NCBI GenBank assembly: GCA_039199225.1
Contig: JBCCSZ010000333.1
Coordinates: 1 to 8,401 of the forward strand
Direction: 5' to 3'
Origin: JBCCSZ01 sp039199225
GTDB lineage: Bacteria > Bacteroidota > Bacteroidia > Chitinophagales > Saprospiraceae
DNA length: 8,401 nucleotides
Shown one piece after another: positions 1-6,079 of this stretch. Numbering within the stretch: position 1 is the first letter of the stretch; every line of letters begins with the position of its first letter. Under the pieces are notes generated by a model that was not told the DNA's origin, searched no databases, and saw only the letters and a program-made list of their open reading frames with translations. The position numbers and the translations under genes were made by a program.

Positions 1-91
1 AGGGGACATTTGAGTGAATCGAGCTGGGTTTAGCGCGCTTTACCATTTCGATTTTGTCTATAATAGGACACGGCACCCCCCGAAATTCCAT
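1..91 (-). CDS. Possible 5' end of a gene running off the left edge (unrecognised)
   Basis: On the minus strand an ATG at 91-89 opens a frame of 30 codons that is still open at base 1. An in-frame TAA lies a few codons upstream, so the start would be this ATG or the second one at 46-44. The peptide begins MEFRGVPCPIIDKIEMVKRA and matches no family I know. The stretch upstream is A-rich on the coding strand, which is common ahead of Bacteroidota starts, but there is no Shine-Dalgarno sequence and no clear TTG/TAnnTTTG promoter. A 30-codon open frame is not rare by chance, so this is only a candidate. It would lie downstream of the TonB receptor gene, in the same direction. Confidence 0.2.
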   Translation of the reverse strand, partial: MEFRGVPCPIIDKIEMVKRAKPSSIHSNVP

Positions 92-247
92 AAAGTTTTT
101 GAAAGTATTTTTTTATTAAGATATGAATTATGTTTCTTTGAGCTGATTATCAGTAGATTAGAAGGGAGGTCTGGAGAGAAAAAAAGTTGGCCGTTCAAAT
201 CGTAATTATTCTAATTTGTGTCTGTTTTTACGTTTTTTATTGTTTGA
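92..247. other. AT-rich intergenic region after the TonB receptor gene
   Basis: This stretch is AT-rich, with several T and A runs, and contrasts with the GC-richer genes to its right. I see no tRNA, no insertion-sequence end and no convincing intrinsic terminator. A run of seven T on the minus strand (185-179) has no GC stem in front of it. A weak 8-bp AT-only inverted repeat (208-215 with 247-254) spans the receptor stop codon. Confidence 0.5.
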
Positions 248-2899
248 TTAGAATCTTCCTCGCAAGCCTACGATGAAATTGCGGCCCGGTCCACTTAGGC
301 CGGATGAGAATGGTCGATAGTGTGTATCTAAAGCGTTTTCCACTGCGAGGTTTAGGCTGATTTTAGCATTGAGGCGGTAGCTGAGGTAAAAGTTGAGTGT
401 CGACCAGGCCAGAGAGCCTTCGCAGATGGTTTGCTGGACGCCGTTGACGGTGACCGTCTGGCAGGTACCGCTTTCTTCTAGGTTGTCGGACGTGCCGCCA
501 TAGTCGTATACCAAAGGGCCTCGCGGGTCATCGCGCTTGATGTTGCCAACACCATATTCATCCAACGGCTTGGCACCGTTGTAATGGATGTTGGCTTCTA
601 ATTGAAGCTTTTCTCCTTGAAAGCGTAGGCCCGTTCGGCCGTACATTGGAGGGATGTGGGAAAGTGGGACAAGGGTGTCGACCACTTCATTGACAAATTC
701 CGTGCGTCCCTTAGTATAGCTGATGCTAGAAAAGACTTGCCATTTTTTTCCCAGGTCTAGGCGAAGGTTACCAGAGAAACCATACACAAAACCACTGCTG
801 GCATTAAAATTTTGTTGAATCACGGGATAGTCTCCCTCGTACAGAAAAGTACTGTCTCCATTTGGCAGCGCCCCCAAGCGACGGACTAGGGCGTCAGACA
901 GGAGGGTGTAAAATCCAGTACTGCTGAGGTGAAGTCTGGCTTTGGCTTCTTTTTGTCCAATTGTTTTTCCGATGGTCAACTCCCCATTGATGGACGTTTC
1001 TGGCTTTAGGTCGGGATTGGGAACAGTGATGAAACCATCTTTTTCGCGCACCTTTCCAAAGTCGTCAATATTGGGAGAGCGAAAGGCTGAGGCACCTGAG
1101 ATGCGAACTTGCCACTGGTCTTGGCTGTTCCAGGTCAGTCCGAGCCCCCATGTTACAGCTGAATTTTCGGAGCCGATGCCGGACAAGTAGTCTTCAGGCC
1201 ATTGGATGGCAATGGTCTCGGATTGTTCAAATTTTGCTTTTAGGCGTACGTAAGAGTACCGCCCGCCAGCTTGCAGGGTGAGACCTGTATTTTTGACCTT
1301 CCATTTGTAGTTCAGATACGCGCCCAGGGAAGTCATCTCACTGCCACCGTTTGGGTATCGGGTCGGTTCGTCAAAAACGATTCGGCCGGTGAAGATGTTT
1401 CGGTTGCCAGCTTCAGACTGAACGATGTTGTGCTGGGCATCGATACCGTAAGACAATTGGTGGTTTTGCCCCGGGTCCAGATATTTGTCGAGGTCGGCTG
1501 TAAAGGAATAGACAAAGACATCTTCCAGATTAAACGTTCGTTCAATCTTATTCCATTTTCTCTTGAGCCGATCCTCTGCTATGAATTGGGCGCCGCCAAT
1601 GAAGGTGGCCCGACTGTAGAGTCCTTTGCTTTTGATGGAACGCATTTTCAAAGACCCCCATAGCCGTTGCTGTGGTCCGTAAAAGAATTCGGACCATTTG
1701 AGGTCTCTGGGAGTGCTACCGCTCACTTCCGTTAGGCGGTCGTAGCGAGGAATGTCGCTGGAAGTTGAGTATTGCACATTGAGTATAAAGTACAAACTAT
1801 CGTGCGGCTGAAAACGGATTTTTTGAAGGAAATCAATTTGGCTGTAGGCTGTCCCAACTTGGATGTCAGGCTCTTTGGATCGTATTTTTTCGTCTAGGTT
1901 TTCGTTTCGGAAGATGTAGAAATTGCGCAAGCCCAGCTCTGGATAATCATCTGGTCTATTGGCCCCAGCCCGAAGATCGCCATAGTCCGAATAGGTGATG
2001 CTAGAGATGGAAGCCCAACGCCTGGCTCGATAGTCGAGATCGAAGTGAGCACTTTTTTCGTTGTTGGCAGATGAAAATCGGGTAGATACGTTGGTCTTGA
2101 TTTCATAATCCTGGCCTGACTTCCCACGCAAAAGCTGAGGGTCTCGGGTTCGGTAGTGAACCACGCCTCCCAGGGCATCGCTGCCGTACATCAATGATCC
2201 TGGTCCAAAAATGACTTCCACTTGCTCCAGTATGCCGTTGTCCACCGTGATGGCATTCTGTAAGTGGCCGTTTCTGTAAATCGCATTGTTCATGCGCACA
2301 CCATCCAATACCAGTAGTACTCGGTTGGCTTCAAAGCCGCGCAACACAGGACTGCCGCCACCCATTTGGGTTTTTTGAACAAATACATCCCCATGTTGCT
2401 GCAAAGCATCGGCTGCCGTTTGGGTATTGGTAAACTCCAATTGCCTGCGAGAAATGCGTTGAACCCGGAAGGGGATTTCATCTTCCGGATCATCTCGGCG
2501 ACCGACTACAACCACACTGTCCAACACATTGGACGTATACAATTTGACAATGCCTTTTTGCTTGCGGATTTCAAAGACGGGCAGTTTCAAGGTCAGGTAA
2601 CCCAAATATTGAAAGTTGATGATGTCGCGATGTCCTACATGACTAATATCGATGACTGCTTTTCCATCAACATCGGTCTGTTCGACAATTTTCTGGTCAT
2701 CTGAAAAGATGATCACACCGATCAGTGGCTCATTGCTGTTGCCATCCAATACGGTTACCGTAAGGTTGTTGGTGAATAAATCGCTTGGAGTGGTGTGTAT
2801 AGAAGTGGCAGAACTACTGATGGCTAGGAGTAGCAACAGTAGCGTCTGTACAATGGATTTGTTTCTTGCCAGTTTTTTTGTTCGATTACAATCTTCCAC
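248..2899 (-). CDS. TonB-dependent outer-membrane receptor, hemoglobin/transferrin/lactoferrin-type
   Basis: Outer-membrane gated channel of 883 residues that would import a bound ligand using TonB energy. The N-terminus has a basic stretch and a hydrophobic core at about 16-30, fitting a signal peptide cut near 31-33. Residues about 46-126 resemble the carboxypeptidase-regulatory-like domain (LTVTVLDGNSNEPLIGV). A TonB-box-like segment (DSVVVVG, 127-133) follows, then the plug at about 143-250 (VLRGFEANRVLLVLDGVRMN, FGPGSLMYGSDALGG) and the beta barrel to the terminal Phe883. The segment FRSPNIDDFGKV...VPNPDLKPE (607-634) is typical of the heme/transferrin-type branch, but the ligand cannot be read from sequence. 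The start is GTG: an in-frame TAA sits immediately before it (2902-2900), and no ATG occurs before the signal peptide. AAAGG at 2915-2911 is a possible ribosome site with a long spacer of 11 bases. Only 4 bases separate it from the kinase stop codon, so it is almost surely co-transcribed. No SusD-like gene lies alongside, which argues against a SusC/D glycan pair. Cys813 and Cys826 bound an extra hairpin near the C-terminus. Confidence 0.95.
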   Translation of the reverse strand: MEDCNRTKKLARNKSIVQTLLLLLLAISSSATSIHTTPSDLFTNNLTVTVLDGNSNEPLIGVIIFSDDQKIVEQTDVDGKAVIDISHVGHRDIINFQYLGYLTLKLPVFEIRKQKGIVKLYTSNVLDSVVVVGRRDDPEDEIPFRVQRISRRQLEFTNTQTAADALQQHGDVFVQKTQMGGGSPVLRGFEANRVLLVLDGVRMNNAIYRNGHLQNAITVDNGILEQVEVIFGPGSLMYGSDALGGVVHYRTRDPQLLRGKSGQDYEIKTNVSTRFSSANNEKSAHFDLDYRARRWASISSITYSDYGDLRAGANRPDDYPELGLRNFYIFRNENLDEKIRSKEPDIQVGTAYSQIDFLQKIRFQPHDSLYFILNVQYSTSSDIPRYDRLTEVSGSTPRDLKWSEFFYGPQQRLWGSLKMRSIKSKGLYSRATFIGGAQFIAEDRLKRKWNKIERTFNLEDVFVYSFTADLDKYLDPGQNHQLSYGIDAQHNIVQSEAGNRNIFTGRIVFDEPTRYPNGGSEMTSLGAYLNYKWKVKNTGLTLQAGGRYSYVRLKAKFEQSETIAIQWPEDYLSGIGSENSAVTWGLGLTWNSQDQWQVRISGASAFRSPNIDDFGKVREKDGFITVPNPDLKPETSINGELTIGKTIGQKEAKARLHLSSTGFYTLLSDALVRRLGALPNGDSTFLYEGDYPVIQQNFNASSGFVYGFSGNLRLDLGKKWQVFSSISYTKGRTEFVNEVVDTLVPLSHIPPMYGRTGLRFQGEKLQLEANIHYNGAKPLDEYGVGNIKRDDPRGPLVYDYGGTSDNLEESGTCQTVTVNGVQQTICEGSLAWSTLNFYLSYRLNAKISLNLAVENALDTHYRPFSSGLSGPGRNFIVGLRGRF

Positions 2900-2903
2900 T
2901 TAA

Positions 2904-4064
2904 CTATTTTCCTTTGGGGAGCTCAATAGTGAAGGTAGTTCCCTCATTAACAACCGATTTTTTAACAAAAATCCTGCCAGAGTGGTAGCTTTCGATGATT
3001 CTTTTGGCAAGTGAAAGACCTAAGCCCCATCCTCTTTTTTTGGTGGTAAAACCAGGCTGGAAAACTGTGTTAAATTTGGAAGAAGGAATGCCTTTACCCG
3101 TATCGCTGAGGTCGATGTATACGGAGTTTGTATCGTCGTATACTTCGGCACTAATACTGCCTTTTCCATCCATTGCATCGAGGGCGTTGCGGAGTAGATT
3201 TTCGATCACCCAGTCAAACAGATGAGAGTTGATATTGACAAATAGGGCTTCCGATTCATCAGGCTTGGGGAAGTTGAACACAACCTTCCTGGGAGCCCGA
3301 CGCTGCATGTAAGCCCGGCATTCTTCCAGCTCGTCGTAAATATTGATGCGATCAAGCGTCGGTTCTGAACCGATTTTGGAAAAGCGGTCGGCAATCAGGC
3401 TGAGGCGCCCAACATCATTGTCCAATTCCCGCAAAATCTCCTGGGTAGGTTCGTCTCCCTCTCTAGTCATCTTTAGGTGCTCGATCCAGGCCATGATAGC
3501 AGAAATGGGCGTGCCGAGCTGATGCGCCGTTTCTTTGGCCATGCCCACCCAAACTTGGTTTTGCTCCGCTCTGCGGGCCGAGCTAAATCCAATGTACCCA
3601 AAGACGATAAAGGCGACAATTAAAAAGAACTGTAATAAAGGAAAGTATCGAATCAGCTTCAAAAGATAGGATTCTTTGAAATACACATACTGAGGGTCTA
3701 CCTCAATAGGCTCAGAGCCATCGGCTTTGATTTTTTCCAACTCTTTGACTAGGTATACCATGTTGGTATCTAGGGATTCTCCAAAGTTGGCCGCACCGAT
3801 GATGTTGTCCCGATCGTCGACCAAGATGACCGGGATGGTAGTATTTGATCTGGATATTTTGGTGTGGAGGGTATAATCACAATCGTTGAGTTCTCCCTCT
3901 CCGATGCGCTTGATGGCTTCACTCCACGTCTCTACTTTTTTGCGCTCTTCTTCTGCCAGTTTGGAGGCCAGGTAGTTGGTATAAAACAAGGAGATGGCTA
4001 CGATGATCATGCCACCCAGGGCTAGGTAGAATTTCCATCTCGATTTTTTGGTGTAAATGTCCAT
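2904..4064 (-). CDS. Membrane sensor histidine kinase (HisKA/HATPase_c), orphan
   Basis: Inner-membrane sensor kinase of 386 residues. TM1 lies at about 12-33 and TM2 at about 136-160, enclosing a sensor segment of about 100 residues (34-135) that would face the periplasm; I recognise no named domain in it and no HAMP domain. The H-box ETAHQLGTPIS (178-188) puts the phosphorylated residue at His181, with Gln-Leu-Gly in place of the commoner Glu-Leu-Arg. The ATP-binding domain is complete: N-box around Asn290 and Asn293, G1 box DTGKGI (321-326), F-box near Phe335-Phe339, and G2 box GWGLGL (345-350). The kinase therefore looks active. The ATG start is fixed by an in-frame TAA two codons upstream. 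AAAGGAG (4093-4087) overlaps the preceding stop codon but is 22 bases away, too far for a normal ribosome site. It lies 27 bases after the DUF3089 gene and 4 bases before the TonB receptor. No response regulator is adjacent, so its partner is encoded elsewhere or it works with the LytTR regulator; the latter is speculation. Confidence 0.93.
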   Translation of the reverse strand: MDIYTKKSRWKFYLALGGMIIVAISLFYTNYLASKLAEEERKKVETWSEAIKRIGEGELNDCDYTLHTKISRSNTTIPVILVDDRDNIIGAANFGESLDTNMVYLVKELEKIKADGSEPIEVDPQYVYFKESYLLKLIRYFPLLQFFLIVAFIVFGYIGFSSARRAEQNQVWVGMAKETAHQLGTPISAIMAWIEHLKMTREGDEPTQEILRELDNDVGRLSLIADRFSKIGSEPTLDRINIYDELEECRAYMQRRAPRKVVFNFPKPDESEALFVNINSHLFDWVIENLLRNALDAMDGKGSISAEVYDDTNSVYIDLSDTGKGIPSSKFNTVFQPGFTTKKRGWGLGLSLAKRIIESYHSGRIFVKKSVVNEGTTFTIELPKGK

Positions 4065-4091
4065 ATATTATGTACTGATGCTTGTGCTCCT

Positions 4092-5123
4092 TTAGGGGTG
4101 CTTGTCCAGCCAGGCTTTGGCTCTGGCCTCTGCATTTTCCCGAATATTAACGTAAAAAAGATTGTAATCTGCTACATGATAGTTTTTGAATTTGATAAAA
4201 ATACTACCAAAGAACTTAGGTTTGTTGATCCACAAGATGTTTTGGTGTACCTGCGCGTCGGTAATGCCTTTTTTGAAGCCTCGATTGAATTTCCGCAAAA
4301 CCGTTCCTTTATTTAACGCTTTGGGCGCATAAGTGGTATCTGTTGTCCAAATCAGTGGGTTGGTGACCAGTATGTTTTCTTCTTGATCGTGGGTCGGCGG
4401 ATAGTAACCCCGTTCCCAACTGCGCCAGGAACAAAAGCAGTTGAATTGTTCGGGTGATTCGCAGGGGGGAATGTTTTTGAAATAATCCTTCCGGACGGGC
4501 ATGCCGACCAGGTAAGCGGCAATAAGTTGGTCTTGTAGCTCTGTACCATCGAAAAACTCTCGCAAAATGGGACCAGCATGGGTCGTTCCCTGGCTGTGGG
4601 CAGCTAGGATGATGGGACGTCCTTCATTGTAGTGTTCCAAGTAATAGGTAAAGGCAGCCTTTACGTCCTGATAAGCCAGTTGAAAGGCTTCCTTAGCATC
4701 TTGTGATTTGGTAAAGTAGGCGTAAATGTGGGCTTGGCGATACCTCGGGGCGAATACTCTTCCTGCGCCATTGAAGATGCTGGCCTGGTGTAAGATGGTG
4801 CTTTCGTCGGTTGCCTCATTGAGCTTGGGATCGTCTATGGGAGCATTCCATTTGTCGGCTCCTTTGAAGCTTTGGGTGTAGGTGGTCGGATGCAAGAAGA
4901 AAACGTCGGGCCTAGCGTCTGCTTGCCGGTTTTGTAAACTTTTATCTGGAAGGCGGTCGGCTGGGTCAGCCTTTGAAGGCAGCGCTGCCCAATTGCTTGC
5001 CAAGCCATAGTCGGGCGGTGGTGGTGTGTTGTCCTCCGAAAAAGCGCCTTGTGGTCGATAGGTTGCTTTACAGGCGAATAGTGCAAATAGCAAACACAAC
5101 AGGCTGTATCGTTTAAGCATCAT
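4092..5123 (-). CDS. DUF3089-family alpha/beta-hydrolase-like lipoprotein
   Basis: Predicted lipoprotein of 343 residues. Two Met codons open the frame (5123-5118); either could be the start, and I keep the longer form. A short basic N-region and hydrophobic stretch end in Leu15-Phe16-Ala17-Cys18, a lipobox with an unusual Phe at -2; Cys18 would be lipidated, and a Pro-rich linker (34-37) follows. The body matches DUF3089: DVFFLHPTTY (73-82), FAPRYRQAHIYAYF (124-137), then a serine-hydrolase elbow IILAAHSQGT (171-180) with Ser177 as the likely nucleophile. The region CESPEQFNCFCSW (221-233) has paired cysteines like those I associate with the family, and His316 (YHVADYNLFY) is a candidate catalytic His. 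Substrate is unknown; an esterase or lipase-like role in the envelope is inferred from the fold only. It heads a tightly spaced set with the kinase and TonB receptor. No Shine-Dalgarno sequence is visible; one arm of a 10-bp inverted repeat ends 11 bases before the start. Confidence 0.9.
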   Translation of the reverse strand: MMLKRYSLLCLLFALFACKATYRPQGAFSEDNTPPPPDYGLASNWAALPSKADPADRLPDKSLQNRQADARPDVFFLHPTTYTQSFKGADKWNAPIDDPKLNEATDESTILHQASIFNGAGRVFAPRYRQAHIYAYFTKSQDAKEAFQLAYQDVKAAFTYYLEHYNEGRPIILAAHSQGTTHAGPILREFFDGTELQDQLIAAYLVGMPVRKDYFKNIPPCESPEQFNCFCSWRSWERGYYPPTHDQEENILVTNPLIWTTDTTYAPKALNKGTVLRKFNRGFKKGITDAQVHQNILWINKPKFFGSIFIKFKNYHVADYNLFYVNIRENAEARAKAWLDKHP

Positions 5124-5134
5124 AAAGAGAGCTG

Positions 5135-5221
5135 GTTTGACAGAGAATCTTTCGGCAGCAAGATAAGAATAGTTGAGGAATCTGTTTTTGAGCTACCTCC
5201 CCCTTGAGCATTCTGTCAAAC
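5135..5221. repeat. Perfect 10-bp inverted repeat in the gap before the DUF3089 gene
   Basis: GTTTGACAGA at 5135-5144 is matched by its exact reverse complement TCTGTCAAAC at 5212-5221, with 67 bases between the arms. One arm begins 14 bases after the LytTR stop codon and the other ends 11 bases before the DUF3089 start. If a single-base bulge is allowed the pairing grows to about 12 bp. The loop is too long for an intrinsic terminator. It could be a pair of regulator-binding sites or a long-range RNA pairing in the leader of the DUF3089 message; neither is shown by the sequence. A 6-base direct repeat (TTGAGC at 5188 and 5204) also lies inside and may be chance. Confidence 0.5.
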
Positions 5222-5234
5222 AGTGGCTGCTTTG

Positions 5235-5978
5235 CTACGATAGATTGAGCTTGCGTTCCAACTCTTCCTTGCGCGATAGCGCAACAACCAATTCGCTACC
5301 ATCTTCCATTTTTATGATTGGATGCTTTCCTTTGGTATATTGATGTATGCGTTGGGCATTGATGATGTGAGAGCGGTGGATTTTTAGAAAGCCGGATTCC
5401 AAAAGGATGTCTTCATATTCTTTCATGGGTTTGGAGACCAGCTTTTTGCTTCCATCGATCAGGTGAAAATTGGTGTATCGACCTTCTGCCTTGCAATAGA
5501 GGAGCTCGTCGAGCTTGACGAATACAAATCCGTTGAGCAGGGGCAAGGCCAATTTCATAGGGCCTTTTCGATTGTGGCTGATGTTTGACAGCAGTAGGTC
5601 TACTCTTTCGCTGGTCTTCCGGCGTTGGATCATCCGGGCGCGCTCAATAGCTACTTGCAGTTCGTCCAAGTCGATGGGCTTGACGAGGTAGTCGATGGCA
5701 GAAGCACGGATGGCTTTGATGGCGTATTCGTTATAGGCGGTAGTGAAGATGACCCCAAAGTCGATGGTGTCAAAATAGTCGAAAAGGGCAAAGCCGTCTT
5801 GGCCAGGCAGTTCAATGTCCAGGAAAACCAAATCTGGCTGGTGTTTTTGAATGGCTTTTACGGCATCTTTGATGTTTTCTACCCCTTCGACGACTTCTAC
5901 GTCTTCACAAAATTTATCCAATAGTTCTTTGAGAAAATCTCTACTGGGTTGCTCATCTTCGATAATTATGGACCTCAT
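5235..5978 (-). CDS. LytTR-family response regulator (receiver + LytTR DNA-binding)
   Basis: Cytoplasmic transcription regulator of 247 residues, the usual length for the family. The receiver domain (about 1-115) has the acidic pair Glu7-Asp8, the phosphoacceptor Asp54 (LVFLDIELPGQDG), Thr80 and Lys100 (YLVKPID), so all residues for phosphorylation are present. The LytTR domain (about 140-245) carries LLYCKAEGRYTNFHL (159-173), the signature FLKIHRSHIIN (197-207), and ALSRKEEL (233-240) near the end. ATG at 5978-5976 is the natural start because the receiver beta-strand SIIIEDE begins at once; no Shine-Dalgarno sequence is seen. It lies 101 bases downstream of the propeller sensor kinase, the standard arrangement for a LytS/LytR-type pair, so that kinase is the likely phosphate donor. 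Its targets are unknown; the downstream lipoprotein-kinase-receptor set is one candidate. Confidence 0.95.
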   Translation of the reverse strand: MRSIIIEDEQPSRDFLKELLDKFCEDVEVVEGVENIKDAVKAIQKHQPDLVFLDIELPGQDGFALFDYFDTIDFGVIFTTAYNEYAIKAIRASAIDYLVKPIDLDELQVAIERARMIQRRKTSERVDLLLSNISHNRKGPMKLALPLLNGFVFVKLDELLYCKAEGRYTNFHLIDGSKKLVSKPMKEYEDILLESGFLKIHRSHIINAQRIHQYTKGKHPIIKMEDGSELVVALSRKEELERKLNLS

Positions 5979-6079
5979 GTCAATAGACTTAATATGAATG
6001 AATGTTACTTTTGCTTAAACAGGGTGTCTATGATCAGGTGGTGATCGAAGCCATATACTACCAATTTGAATGGCGTCAA

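Noticed and set aside
59..64. TATAAT on the plus strand, like a sigma-70 -10 box
   Set aside because: Bacteroidota promoters use TAnnTTTG with an upstream TTG; no such pair is present and no plus-strand gene follows.
14..205. Plus-strand frame of 63 codons starting with GTG
   Set aside because: AT-rich intergenic sequence, no ribosome site, no recognisable protein pattern, and it overlaps the minus-strand candidate frame.
208..254. 8-bp inverted repeat ATTCTAAT / ATTAGAAT around the receptor stop codon, considered as a terminator
   Set aside because: The stem is almost all A/T, the loop is 31 bases, and no T tract directly follows; likely chance in AT-rich DNA.
1271..1663. Plus-strand frame of 130 codons
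   Set aside because: Antisense to the TonB receptor barrel, which is intact and well supported.
248..2899. Reading the receptor as a SusC-type glycan transporter
   Set aside because: No SusD-like gene is adjacent, the protein is shorter than usual for SusC, and the FRSPN...VPNPDLKPE region fits the heme/transferrin-type branch better.
6032..6046. Small hairpin GATCA-GGTGG-TGATC after the propeller kinase stop codon
   Set aside because: A 5-bp stem with no T tract after it on the minus strand is too weak to call a terminator.
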